Assembly (NCBI RefSeq): GCF_005938085.1
Contig: NZ_SMZK01000001.1
Coordinates: forward strand, 2,418,001-2,482,000
Origin: Haloterrigena sp. H1
Lineage (GTDB): Archaea > Halobacteriota > Halobacteria > Halobacteriales > Natrialbaceae
DNA: 64,000 bases
Reading direction: 5' to 3'
The position numbers and the translations under genes were made by a program. Each line of letters opens with the position of its first letter. Position 1 is the first letter of the stretch. This document shows positions 53,880-62,954 of this stretch, one piece after another. The notes beneath the pieces were generated by a model, which worked only from the letters and a program-made list of their open reading frames with translations, did not search any database and was not told where the DNA came from.

Positions 53880-54170
53880 TCAGTGCTGGTGGCCGGTCGC
53901 TTCGCCGAACGTGACGCCGAAGCGTTCCTCGAACAGATCCATCACTTCGGCTTCCTGAGCCTCGAGGTCTTCGTCTGCCTCGTGGCCGTGGTGGACGATG
54001 TGGTGGGCGCGGCTGGCAAACGAGAGGAGTACGAGGTCGCCGACCGTTTCGGCGTCGGTCTGGTCGCCCTCGGCGACGAGGTCGACGAGGCCGGATGGAA
54101 CCGTGACCTCGTCGGTCTCGCCGTCGTCAGAACTGATCGAGAAGGTCGTCGTCTGAACTTCGTCTGTCAT
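53880..54170 (-). CDS. Small haloarchaeal protein (DUF7545-like)
   Basis: 96 residues from MTDEVQTTTFSISSDDGETD. LSFASRAHHIVHHGHEADED and LEAQEAEVMDLFEERFGVTF form a helical second half with several His that might bind metal. I associate it with a haloarchaeal family of unknown function (DUF7545 from memory). It is convergent with the large surface-protein gene (stop at 53828). No enzyme motif. Confidence 0.65.
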   Translation of the reverse strand: MTDEVQTTTFSISSDDGETDEVTVPSGLVDLVAEGDQTDAETVGDLVLLSFASRAHHIVHHGHEADEDLEAQEAEVMDLFEERFGVTFGEATGHQH

Positions 54171-54291
54171 ACCCTTACGGTCGGGAAGCGTGCCTAAAGG
54201 TGCTGTGGCTTGCACCGGGATCTGCCTGCTTCCGAACGGCGTGGCTTAGACCGCCGTGGTGTTTTTGCTGCTCGGCGACGAACGATCGACT

Positions 54292-54435
54292 ATGCCATCC
54301 GTCGAACTCGACGAGGAGACGATCGAGCGCCTCGATGGGCTGCGCGTCGAGGACGAATCCTACGACGAGCTCGTCATGGAACTCGTCAACATTTACGAAT
54401 CGAGCGAGTACACAATGTTCCACGCCGGTGACTGA
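54292..54435 (+). CDS. 47-residue DUF7557-like protein
   Basis: MPSVELDEETIERLDGLRVE, then DESYDELVMELVNIYESSEY and TMFHAGD. A short strand followed by two helices, like antitoxin-type ribbon-helix-helix or VapB-like mini-proteins. The pattern is common in haloarchaea (DUF7557 from memory). It stands alone, with no toxin-like neighbour beside it. Confidence 0.68.
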   Translation: MPSVELDEETIERLDGLRVEDESYDELVMELVNIYESSEYTMFHAGD

Positions 54436-54447
54436 CCGGTAGACCCG

Positions 54448-54915
54448 TTACTGGCCGTCGGTGGCAGCGTGTCGAACCGTCTCCCATCGGCCCTTCGACT
54501 CGAGGTGTGACTGCAGTTCCGCGGCGTAGGCCTGTGTGAGCCGTTCGGCTGCCTCCCGCTGTTCTCGCTGGTCGTCGCTCCCGTCGTCACCTACCCCGAG
54601 TGCGCCCATGATCGAGTCGAGGAGCCCGCCGCTCGAGGTGTCCGAGCCGCCCCGGTCGGCACCCGGACCGCCCATCGCGCCCATTCCTGACTGAATGTTC
54701 TCGAGTTCGGGGATGATCCCCTCGAGTTTGTCCGTGTTGGCGACGATCCGCGCCTGTTCGGGATCGTCGGGGTGTTCGATCTCGAACTCCGTGGCGGTCA
54801 TGATCAGACTCCACTGCTGATTGGAGAACTGCGACTGCTGGATCCGCTCGGCGAACGCCTGATCGACGGCCATCCGCTCGCCGACGATCCGATCCGTCCA
54901 CGGGGTGTCGCTCAT
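54448..54915 (-). CDS. Haloarchaeal hypothetical protein (DUF5799-like)
   Basis: 155 residues from MSDTPWTDRIVGERMAVDQA. FAERIQQSQFSNQQWSLIMT and DDPEQARIVANTDKLEGIIP form the conserved N-terminal half. A Gly/Met/Ser-rich linker (GMGAMGGPGADRGGSDTSSG) and an acidic C-terminal helix follow. I recall it as DUF5799. Function unknown; it is convergent with the 54292 gene and divergent from uspA. Confidence 0.65.
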   Translation of the reverse strand: MSDTPWTDRIVGERMAVDQAFAERIQQSQFSNQQWSLIMTATEFEIEHPDDPEQARIVANTDKLEGIIPELENIQSGMGAMGGPGADRGGSDTSSGGLLDSIMGALGVGDDGSDDQREQREAAERLTQAYAAELQSHLESKGRWETVRHAATDGQ

Positions 54916-55054
54916 GGCCCCCGATTGGACTGGTGGCTGTATCAGCGTTTCCCTCCCGCGTGTCGCCAATCGAGACGCCGAAAAGCCGTCACCCGAACTG
55001 ACCGTCGTTCATGTCAGAATAACGTTAATATATGCGACCGTTGTATGATAGCAC

Positions 55055-55537
55055 ATGACACTGTACGATAGCATTCTCGTTCCGACGGATGGCTCTCGGG
55101 AGGTCGAGCAGGCACTCGAGCACGCGTTCGACCTCGCAGCCACGCACAATGCGACGATCCACGCGTTGTACGTCATCAATGCAGCCGGCTATGGCGGACT
55201 GCAGATGGAAGCGGCTCTCGAGGGGATTGCCACCGCCTTACACGGCGAAGGTGAGGCTGCAGTCAATCGCGTCGAGCAACTCGCGCCGGCGAACGTCACG
55301 GTCGAAACAACAGTGCGCAAGGGGGCACCGAGTCAGGTCATCGTCGATGAGGCTGACACAGTGGCGTGTGATCTGGTGGTGATGGGGACACACGGCCGCG
55401 GCGGGATCGATCGACTGCTGCTCGGCAGCGTCACCGAACGGGTCGTCCGTCGGTCGCCGGTCCCTGTCCTGACAGTGCAGGTCGAACAGGACGATGCCGC
55501 GGACTCATCCGAACGGTCGCGGATCGCGCTCAAGTGA
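55055..55537 (+). CDS. Universal stress protein (UspA family)
   Basis: 160 residues. MTLYDSILVPTDGSREVEQA, HALYVINAAGYGG, VETTVRKGAPSQVIVDEADT and DLVVMGTHGRGGIDRLLLGS (ATP-binding G-x2-G-x9-G-S/T region, continuing VTERVVRRSPVPVLTV) give a complete UspA domain. An AT-rich tract TTAATATATG lies about 30 bases before the ATG. It probably binds ATP and acts under stress; the partner is unknown. Confidence 0.9.
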   Translation: MTLYDSILVPTDGSREVEQALEHAFDLAATHNATIHALYVINAAGYGGLQMEAALEGIATALHGEGEAAVNRVEQLAPANVTVETTVRKGAPSQVIVDEADTVACDLVVMGTHGRGGIDRLLLGSVTERVVRRSPVPVLTVQVEQDDAADSSERSRIALK

Positions 55538-55656
55538 CGTGAGCGCGACTCGTGGCCACCCACCCACTTCCGGCGGGAACGCCGATGCGAATCGGATAAC
55601 CGAAGCGGGACAACGCTCAGCACTGGGCTACCCGACAGGAGACAGTTCGTCGCCGA

Positions 55657-56595
55657 TCAGACTGGGCGCAGATGCTCACAGTCACCTGCCGAGACCGTCT
55701 CCCGGCCCTCGTCGGTCTCGACCACGAGCGCACCCGATTCCGTCACGTCGACTGCGTCCCCGACTACTTCACCCGACGGGCGATCGACCCGGACGTGCTG
55801 TCCGAGCGTATGCGACAGGTCGCGCCACGCTGGAACGATGGCCTCGAGGTCGTTGCGGTAACGGTCGAACTCCTCTAAGAACCGCTGGACGAAGCGCCGC
55901 CGATCGACGTCGCCGGCCTCGTCGCGGATGCTGGTTGCACCCTCGGGAAGCGTGTCGGCGTCGATATTCGCGTTCACGCCGACGCCGACGATGATCCACT
56001 CGACGCGATCCATCTCGCCTTCCATCTCCGTGAGAATGCCCGTGAGCTTCCGGTAGTCGCCCTCGTCACCGACCGGGACGACCACGTCGTTTGGCCACTT
56101 GATCTGGGCGTCGACGCCCGCTTCTCGAGCCGCCGTCGCCGCTGCGACCGCCGACGCGAGCGTATAGAGCGGTGCCTGTGCGGGCGTGATCTCGGGTCGG
56201 GAGATGACGCTTACCCAGACACCACCCGACGGTGCGGTCCACTCACGCTCGAGACGGCCGCGGCTGCCGACCTGTTCGTCCGCGAGGACAGCAACGTCCG
56301 CTGCGCCGTCGGCGGCGAGTTCGCGGGCCCGATCGTTCGTGCTCCCCACGGCGTCGTGATACTCGACCGAAAACGGGGCCTCGAGTCCGAACTCGACTGC
56401 CGGCGCGTTGTACGCCGTCACCTCGCCGAGTTCGTAGCCGTTCGACCCACTCTCGATATCGAAGTCAGCGTCGCGTAACGCCTCGATGTGTTTCCAGACC
56501 GCCGCCCGCGAGATGTCGAGCGACTCGGCCAGTTCCGGTCCCGACACCGGCCCGTCGGCGAGCGCCTCGAGAACCGCTCGTCGCGTTTCGTTCAT
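55657..56595 (-). CDS. birA: Biotin-protein ligase BirA with DNA-binding domain
   Basis: 312 residues from MNETRRAVLEALADGPVSGP. A winged helix (1-65, ELAESLDISRAAVWKHIEAL) precedes the ligase core: GSTNDRARELAADGAADVAV, EQVGSRGRLEREWTAPSGGV (biotinyl-AMP loop; usual GRGR is GRLER), IKWPNDVVVPVGDEGDYRKL, ILTEMEGE and IIVGVGVNANI. A C-terminal SH3-like domain follows (LGQHVRVDRPSGEVVGDAVD). It biotinylates carboxylases and may repress biotin-uptake genes such as the bioY operon at 46.5-48.5 kb. Confidence 0.92.
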   Translation of the reverse strand: MNETRRAVLEALADGPVSGPELAESLDISRAAVWKHIEALRDADFDIESGSNGYELGEVTAYNAPAVEFGLEAPFSVEYHDAVGSTNDRARELAADGAADVAVLADEQVGSRGRLEREWTAPSGGVWVSVISRPEITPAQAPLYTLASAVAAATAAREAGVDAQIKWPNDVVVPVGDEGDYRKLTGILTEMEGEMDRVEWIIVGVGVNANIDADTLPEGATSIRDEAGDVDRRRFVQRFLEEFDRYRNDLEAIVPAWRDLSHTLGQHVRVDRPSGEVVGDAVDVTESGALVVETDEGRETVSAGDCEHLRPV

Positions 56596-56769
56596 GGCCT
56601 CGAAAGGGGGCCGCTCGTATTTCAATCGGCTGGATTCGTCCGGTCGCCGCCGACGGCAGTGATACGGTCTGCCGTCACTGTGTCTTGGCGCACCCGCATG
56701 ACGAGTCGCGGATGTGCCGACCCTGACTGACAGGAGTCCGTATGAGAAGAAACAGTGCCGTCGGCTCGC

Positions 56770-57750
56770 TTACGCGCGCAGTTCGCGCAGTTTCTCGCGG
56801 CCCGGCGCGATCAGTTCGTCGAGGTAGGTCGCAAGCGTCCCCTTCGCGTCGGCGGGGTGGAGCTCGCCCGACTCGAGGTCCGCAGCGAGAGGCTCGTAGT
56901 CGTCGTAGGTCAAATCGCCGCCGTACTTCTCGGGACGTTCGACGACGACTTCGTCGAACCGCGGGAAGACGTGGTATTCGAAGAGTTCGAGCACGGGATT
57001 CTCGAGGTCGTCCTCTGGCTCCCGTGTTGGCGGACAGAACGCCGAGTTGACTTTCTCCTCGAGTTCCTCGGTCGAGTCCTCCATCGAGATGGTGATCCCT
57101 TCGCTCGAGGACATCTTCCCCTCGCCGCTGGTGAGGTCGGCGACGATCGGCGTATGGAGGGCGGGCCGGACCTCGTAGTCGAGTTCGGGCAGTTTCTCGC
57201 GGGCGAGCATGTGGACCTTGCGCTGATCGAGTCCACCGACCGCGAGATCGAGGTCGAGGTATTCGATGTCCAGGGTCTGCATCAGCGGGTAGACGAGGTG
57301 GCTCACCTTGGCCGTCTCGTCACCCTGCAGTTCGGCCATCGCACGCTGAGCGCGGTTCATCGTCGTCGCCTGCTCGAGGTAGTGGAGATCGAGCGCGTAG
57401 TCGTCGTCGAGCTGGAACTCCGAGCCGTAGACGAACTCGGTCTTGTCCTCGTCGAGCCCGTAGGCGAGGAACTGGGCTTTCATCTGCTCGGCGGTGTCGC
57501 GGATCTCCTCGAGCGTACCCTTCTCGTTGAGGTATGCGTGGACGTCCGCCAGCAGGACGACGATGTCCATGCCCGCTTCCTGCAGATCGATGAGCTTGTT
57601 CGCAGTCAAGAGATGGCCGAGGTGGAGCACGCCGGAGGGCTCGTAGCCGACGTAGGCGCGTTTCCCCGCCGGGTCGTCGGCGAGGTCGCGGACCTCCTCG
57701 TCGGTGACGACCTCCTCGGCGTTGCGCGTGACTAACTCGTAAGTGTCCAT
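56770..57750 (-). CDS. tyrS: Tyrosyl-tRNA synthetase
   Basis: 326 residues from MDTYELVTRNAEEVVTDEEV. YVGYEPSGVLHLGHLLTANK carries the HIGH-type motif (HLGH), YPLMQTLDIEYLDLDLAVGG the tyrosine-binding region with YPLMQ, GLDQRKVHMLAREKLPEL follows and GKMSSSEG the KMSKS motif. It is the archaeal/eukaryotic TyrRS length. A TATA-like GTATAAATT lies about 25-30 bases before the ATG (57773-57781). The upstream in-frame extension to 57831 is rejected because it overlaps this promoter. Confidence 0.95.
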   Translation of the reverse strand: MDTYELVTRNAEEVVTDEEVRDLADDPAGKRAYVGYEPSGVLHLGHLLTANKLIDLQEAGMDIVVLLADVHAYLNEKGTLEEIRDTAEQMKAQFLAYGLDEDKTEFVYGSEFQLDDDYALDLHYLEQATTMNRAQRAMAELQGDETAKVSHLVYPLMQTLDIEYLDLDLAVGGLDQRKVHMLAREKLPELDYEVRPALHTPIVADLTSGEGKMSSSEGITISMEDSTEELEEKVNSAFCPPTREPEDDLENPVLELFEYHVFPRFDEVVVERPEKYGGDLTYDDYEPLAADLESGELHPADAKGTLATYLDELIAPGREKLRELRA

Positions 57751-57981
57751 GTGTGGCAGGAACCGGAGGAGGAATTTATACTTCCTGAAAGGCACTTGGC
57801 CTGACTCGAGCGGGTCGCCACACGGATACATGAGGACTCAGTATCGGATTCCGAGACAGGAGAGCTGACTTCCGCGGTTGCATAACAGGACCCATACCGC
57901 TCGTCTCGAGGGAGTACGCGAGATCAGCGTGAACTGCCAGCCCAATACTCTTCCGGCCGGTCGTCATAGCCGTGCCAATCA

Positions 57982-58635
57982 ATGAGCTACCGAGAGGACA
58001 TCGTCAACGCCGTGCGCCGGAGTCTCATACCACAGCTTCACTTCCTCTTTCGAGGCACGTTCGGCGGCTACGCGATCAGTCACACGACCGCCGACGAGTA
58101 CGTGCTAACGGCCCACTGCTCGGAGCAGGCGATCGAGGACATCCTCGAGCGACTGGGATTCTCGCGCAATCCGATCGCCGCGCTCAAGGTCAGAGTGGAC
58201 GGCAACACCTCCGAAGGGTCGTGGGTGTGGCGGCCGTCGCTGCTCGCCGACAAGCAGCTGCACATCGTCCTCCACGACCTCGAGAACCAGTCGGGAGTCG
58301 ACATCTACGCCCACTGGGAGTGCTCGTGGATTCGCCACCCATACAGACACTACCTCACCCGCGGCTACGACGCCGAGACGGGCGTCGCGCTGGCCCGATA
58401 CTGGCTCATCGACGGCGACGAACTCGAGTACGGGCCGGGAATCAATTACGAAATCGACAACTCGCTCGCGCGGTCGCTTAGCGAACGGCTGTGGCTGTCG
58501 TACTACCGGGTCGAAGAGGGCATTGGATCTCTCAGGTCGAAACTGCCGTTCGTCGACGGTGTCGAGAAACAACAAGTCATCGAGCGCGACGGTGCGCGCG
58601 ATTCCGTGTCACCGACAATTCCCGGAGCACCCTGA
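57982..58635 (+). CDS. Hypothetical haloarchaeal protein
   Basis: 217 residues, no signal or membrane segment. Distinct parts are FLFRGTFGGYAISHTTADEY, WVWRPSLLADKQLHIVLHDL and VDIYAHWECSWIRHPYRHYL. The mix of aromatic residues and His suggests a folded soluble domain; no family or catalytic motif is recognised. It is divergent from tyrS and convergent with the phosphopantothenate synthetase gene. Confidence 0.65.
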   Translation: MSYREDIVNAVRRSLIPQLHFLFRGTFGGYAISHTTADEYVLTAHCSEQAIEDILERLGFSRNPIAALKVRVDGNTSEGSWVWRPSLLADKQLHIVLHDLENQSGVDIYAHWECSWIRHPYRHYLTRGYDAETGVALARYWLIDGDELEYGPGINYEIDNSLARSLSERLWLSYYRVEEGIGSLRSKLPFVDGVEKQQVIERDGARDSVSPTIPGAP

Positions 58636-58656
58636 ATATCGGTCCGATGAAACCGG

Positions 58657-59436
58657 TCAGAGATCGCCCGATCGGATGCGTTCTTCCGCGTTCTCGAGCG
58701 CCCGCTCCCGATCGAAGTCTTCGATAATCGCCCGCAGTTCAGCCTCGTCAGCGTCCGCTAACGCCTGCGCGTGCTCGGTCATGTTCGGCACCGCGCGGAT
58801 GATGTTATCGACAATCGGCACGTCAGCTACCTGCGGCGAGCGTGACAGCGGGTTGAGGTCGATCACGATCTCGGTCTTACCCATTTCGTCTAACGCTTCG
58901 GCACGGTCGCCGTCCTCAAGCGGGACGAGCACCACGTCCGCGTCGTAGATGCCGTCGGCGTCGACTTTCGCTCGCTTGTGCTCTAAGTTCGGAATGCGCG
59001 CGTCGGCCTCGAGTCCCTTCACGTCCTCCGCACCGTGGTCGCGTAGATGGTCGGCGATGGCGTCGATCCGTTCCGGGGTGCGATTAAAGAGATTGACCTC
59101 GAGGTCGGCGTCGACGGCGGCGGCGAGGTCGACCATCTCGCCGGGGACCAGCGCCGCCACGTTGCCGTTGATCGAAAGCACCGGGTGCTCGGCCAGCAGC
59201 AGGTGGGCTGCGGCCGCCCGTTCGGCCGCGTCGGCGCTCGGGATCGTCTCCTCGCCCAGCAGGTAGTCGAACGCGCTGCCTCGTCCCTCGGCGTGCATCC
59301 CCTGGAGGTGTGTGATCCCCTTCTCGACGCCCTGCTCGATCCGGTGGCGAGTGAGCAGGTCCTGATATCTGGGGTGGTCCTCCGGAATCTCCTCCTCGTG
59401 CTCGACATCGGCGGAGACGCTGTCGTAGTCGCTCAC
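58657..59436 (-). CDS. Phosphopantothenate synthetase (4-phosphopantoate-beta-alanine ligase)
   Basis: 259 residues. EEEIPEDHPRYQDLLTRHRI and EQGVEKGITHLQGMHAEGRG, then LLAEHPVLSINGNVAALVPG, VNLFNRTPERIDAIADHLRD and LVPLEDGDRAEALDEMGKTE followed by VIDLNPLSRSPQVADVPIVD, are the motifs of the archaeal PPS family. It joins phosphopantoate with beta-alanine in the archaeal CoA pathway. Pantoate kinase, the preceding enzyme, is encoded upstream on the same strand, with the HTTM gene in between. Confidence 0.93.
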   Translation of the reverse strand: MSDYDSVSADVEHEEEIPEDHPRYQDLLTRHRIEQGVEKGITHLQGMHAEGRGSAFDYLLGEETIPSADAAERAAAAHLLLAEHPVLSINGNVAALVPGEMVDLAAAVDADLEVNLFNRTPERIDAIADHLRDHGAEDVKGLEADARIPNLEHKRAKVDADGIYDADVVLVPLEDGDRAEALDEMGKTEIVIDLNPLSRSPQVADVPIVDNIIRAVPNMTEHAQALADADEAELRAIIEDFDRERALENAEERIRSGDL

Positions 59437-59557
59437 GAGCGAGGACTCGCACCGATCGATAAAAAGTCGACTGATACCCGCCTGAGACCGGAGTACGCGG
59501 CGACCGTGATGCAGCCGAGAGCCCGGTTACACTGGTTCCGAACCCGGCTCACCCGCA

Positions 59558-61041
59558 TCAGCCACACGGAGCAGCGGCTCGCTGATGTGGAACCGGCTCG
59601 CCGATCGGTCCGTTCGTATCGACGGGTTGTTCGACGCGATAGATCGTCACCGACTCGATATCGCCCGGCGTCTGCTCACATACGTACGCTGCGGCTGGCT
59701 GGACGACGCCGTCGGCACCCTGTGACTTCGTCCCATATCGTTTCCAGAGCGTCGTTGAATACCGTTCCATGGCGTTTGGTGGGCGATCGAAATCCATCGT
59801 CTCACCGTCGATGAGATCGATCGACGTCCCGGACTCGTACTCGGCTTCGACGACGTACCAGCTGTACGAATCCGGCGGGGCTGGCGCGAAAAACGCCCAG
59901 CTCGCGCTCTCGAGTGTGCTGTCTGCCGCCGAGGATGGCGTCTCGACGAGCCCTGCCGCGGCGACCTGCCAGCCGACCAGCATGACGAACAGACAGACGA
60001 GTACCCCTGCTGTAGCGAGGCGTGTGCCGCGTCGGACGAGCGGGGACCGGACGAAACCAAGTCGTGGAGATTCGGGTGGCTCTCTCAGAAGTGGCGTCAA
60101 CCGGGACGAGACGCCGCTTTCGGTAACGAGTCGGTCGACGTGCTCCCAGAGTCGGGGCGGGAGGAACAACAGCACGACCGCGCTCATGATGAACGGAAAG
60201 GCACCGAGCCGCATCGTTGCGGCCATCGAAAGGTGTGCACCGACGAACGCGACGACGGTCGCGATCCGGAGCCAGCCGGTTGCGAGCACGAGCAGCACCG
60301 ACGCAGACAGCACAGCGGTCCAGAGCCAGTTGATCCCGGTGAGGACTGCGGGATACTCCGCGAGGGTCGGACCCAACAGGTAGACGAAGTCTTCCAACTG
60401 AAAGACTCGTTGGACCGCCACGCCGCTCGTCCAGGCATCGCTCTGGAACTTGAGGATCGCGTTGATCGCATAGATCACGACGATATGGAGAAGAACCGTG
60501 GCAGTTGCCACCGAAACGATCCGGTCGTCGGCCTGTCGGTGGCGGCCACGAAGTGCCCACCGTGTGTCGAGCGGCAGAAACGCTCCGAAGACCAGCACTG
60601 AAATAAGGACTGTATCGCCTCCGTTGACCAGATATGGATTGCGAGCGTGCAACGACGCGAGCAGCAACGCCAACCCGATTGCCGCGAATCGAGATCGATA
60701 GCCAACGAGTAGACATACGGCGAGCATACTCGTGAGTCCCAGCAACAGCGCTTGTGCCCACAGGGACCCGGACATCGCGTGCAAGGACACCGTGCGAGCG
60801 TCGGAGACGTCTCCACGAGTGCGGCCCGAGGGAAGACCCCCTCATCCGTGTAGAACATCGCCAGTTGCGGGGCCCGAAGAACGAGGAGATCGGCGATGAC
60901 AACGAGGGCAACCCCGATTCGAAACGCGCCCAGCGCTCGAGGATCGATCCCGAAATGGGACCGGAGACGCGCCCGAAGCGACGTGGCTCTCGCTTCGTCA
61001 CCGTCAGACGTGGTCGGCGATGGAGCAGGAGAGGCAGGCAT
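59558..61041 (-). pseudogene. HTTM-domain membrane protein, frameshifted near 60790
   Basis: From the ATG at 61041 (MPASPAPSPTTSDGDEARAT) the frame runs through FGIDPRALGAFRIGVALVVI and YTDEGVFPRAALVETSPTLA. It then must shift by one base at the GG near 60790-60791 to continue SLHAMSGSLWAQALLLGLTS, LHARNPYLVNGGDTVLISVL and FLPLDTRWALRG. Inserting one G gives LARVSLHAM. HTTM proteins resemble vitamin-K-dependent carboxylases and have several membrane segments; here about eight plus a C-terminal exposed part. The tail ends HQRAAAPCG. Either a sequence error or true inactivation. Located between pantoate kinase and PPS genes. Confidence 0.75.
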
Positions 61042-61150
61042 GGTGACCAGCGTGGCTGATCGCCGACTTTCAACCCAGCCTATAAGTGTTTTCTCCTTAT
61101 TCGATGGCGCAAGAACCCACGCCAGACTGCGCGGCACCTGCGCTTCACAC

Positions 61151-61981
61151 TTACCGCAGCATGGCACCGGCCGGATGGGTGGCACAGACCGACGGCTCGT
61201 AGCCCGCATCGGACAGCCCTGTCCCGAGTGCGAAGACGGTCTCACCAAGCATGGCCATCGAAGCCTGTCCCTCGACCGCCGAGACGTCGGCGATTGCCTC
61301 TCTGACCTGCTCCGTCAACAGTTCCGCATCGCGTGCGAACCGGCGCGACGCATACAGAAAGGACAGCAACGTCGGCTCGTCGACGACTCGAGCGAGTGCC
61401 TCTTTTCCGGCGGCTGTTAGCTGATCGGTATCGTCCGACAGTACGTCGGCCGTCGAGAGCTGGCCGAACGAGACGTACTCGACGCGTGCCCGTGCCGGAA
61501 TCGCGTCGATGACGTTGTGCTGTGAGCCGCCGGGCTCGAGACGGATCGGGATGCCGCCGTGTGCCTGCGCGACCACGTCGCCGAGGCCGGTCCCAGCCTG
61601 TACCTCTGCCCCGTGGGCGATCGTGACCAGTTCGTTCGTCGAGAGCTTGCGTCCGAACACGCAGTTGGCTGCAAGCGCCGTCCCGAGTGCCATCGCCCCC
61701 GAGATGCCGAATCCGGCACCGAGCGGCAGGTCGGATTCTGCCTCGACGCGTGCGGTCACGTTGAGCGTCTCGAGGACGGTACGAACGGGATCGATCGCGA
61801 GTTCCTCGCCGTCGAGCACGATCGTCGACTCGCCGGATGTCGGTTCGACCGTCACCTCGACGCCGTCGGTCAGCGTCAGCCCCGCACCCCGGGAACCGGC
61901 TTTCGTCGGATCCTCGTCCGGGTGCGCGCTGAAAAAGCCCGTGATATGCCCTGGTACGAACGCGGTCGCCTCCTCACGCAT
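61151..61981 (-). CDS. Pantoate kinase (GHMP family)
   Basis: 276 residues. ATAFVPGHITGFFSAHPDED is the archaeal PoK opening motif, ESDLPLGAGFGISGAMALGT the GHMP ATP-binding loop, VQAGTGLGDVVAQAHGGIPI the family block and MAMLGETVFALGTGLSDAGY near the C-terminus. It phosphorylates pantoate for the archaeal CoA route and works together with the PPS gene at 58657-59436. The start at 61981 is the first Met before the conserved part. Confidence 0.94.
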   Translation of the reverse strand: MREEATAFVPGHITGFFSAHPDEDPTKAGSRGAGLTLTDGVEVTVEPTSGESTIVLDGEELAIDPVRTVLETLNVTARVEAESDLPLGAGFGISGAMALGTALAANCVFGRKLSTNELVTIAHGAEVQAGTGLGDVVAQAHGGIPIRLEPGGSQHNVIDAIPARARVEYVSFGQLSTADVLSDDTDQLTAAGKEALARVVDEPTLLSFLYASRRFARDAELLTEQVREAIADVSAVEGQASMAMLGETVFALGTGLSDAGYEPSVCATHPAGAMLR

Positions 61982-62042
61982 TGGGCACCCTTACAACTGA
62001 GGTGATATAATAGTGAAGATTCGACACGGCGTTCGTCGACCG

Positions 62043-62828
62043 TCAGCGATACGATCCCTGACCGGCCTCGAGGCTGCCGTCGACGGCGATCCAGTCCGCT
62101 TGCGAGCCACCGAGCGCGACAGTCACCTCGTCGCTGTACCAATTACCGCTCCAGCCGCCGACCCACCACGAGTTCTCGCCGCGGTGTGAGACGCGGATCG
62201 AAACGTCGGTCGACGGATCGGCGTCGTACTCGGCATAGACGAAGCCGGTATACTCCTGACAACGTTCCGCTCCGTCGAGACACGCCGTCTCAGTGACGTC
62301 GACGCGTGGCTCGAGTACTGGCTCCGTGCCGACCGGCTCGCGCGTCTCGATTCGCTCGTCGCTCTCGATCCGGAGAGTCAGTTCGTACTGGTCGCGGTCG
62401 CGGACGAACATGTCGGGGTCGTCCGGATCGTACTCGTCGGCCGTGATCGGTTCCGTCCGCCCCATCTCGCCCTCTTCGACGACCCGGTAATACTCGGGGT
62501 CGACGACGAACTCGTCGGCAGTCACCTCGAGCATCGGGCCGCGGTCGGTCTCGACGATTCGAGATGAGAACGCGTCGGGCTGGGCGTAGTAGTCGCCATC
62601 CTCGAGCGCACCAGTAACGGACACCTCACCGTCCGAGACCGGCACCGGGACGAGCACCGTCGCGTTCGTCAGCGTCCCGTTCGTCGTGATTTCGACGTCG
62701 TAGCTGTACTCGCTCGTATAACTGTCCTCGGCGAGCGTCTCGGAGAGCACGACGAGTCCGCCGATCAGGAGTGCGGCGACGATCACCACAGCCAGGAGTC
62801 CGATACCGAGAGTGCGTTTCTGGGTCAT
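62043..62828 (-). CDS. Membrane-anchored extracellular haloarchaeal protein
   Basis: 261 residues. An N-terminal membrane anchor (about 8-30, IGLLAVVIVAALLIGGLVVL) is followed by a beta-rich exposed domain with SYDVEITTNGTLTNATVLVP, QYELTLRIESDERIETREPV, and a C-terminal part with EQYTGFVYAEY-like strands and NSWWVGGWSGNWYSDEVTVA. One Cys pair (ACLDGAERC) may form a disulfide. The family is not recognised. A single gene between pantoate kinase and the IS element. Confidence 0.7.
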   Translation of the reverse strand: MTQKRTLGIGLLAVVIVAALLIGGLVVLSETLAEDSYTSEYSYDVEITTNGTLTNATVLVPVPVSDGEVSVTGALEDGDYYAQPDAFSSRIVETDRGPMLEVTADEFVVDPEYYRVVEEGEMGRTEPITADEYDPDDPDMFVRDRDQYELTLRIESDERIETREPVGTEPVLEPRVDVTETACLDGAERCQEYTGFVYAEYDADPSTDVSIRVSHRGENSWWVGGWSGNWYSDEVTVALGGSQADWIAVDGSLEAGQGSYR

Positions 62829-62893
62829 GAAAGTTCCTCGAGCACATGGCCCTCGGTCGACGTGCGAACCGAGCGGCCGGCCTTGTCTATCGG

Positions 62894-62922
62894 TGACATC
62901 CTCCTCGCCGTAAACGGCGAGG
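62894..62922 (-). mobile_element. Right end of the IS200/IS605 element (hairpin plus GGATGTCA)
   Basis: Downstream of the TnpB stop, CCTCGCCGT (62903-62911) pairs perfectly with ACGGCGAGG (62914-62922) around two bases. It is followed on the minus strand by GGATGTCA (62894-62901), as at the left edge of the window. A weaker stem (TCCC...GGGA) lies between it and the stop. In this family the region is the TnpA recognition end and the 3' part of the guide RNA. Confidence 0.65.
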
Positions 62923-62954
62923 CTTCCCGTACCGCAGGTGGGATATTTGCCGGT

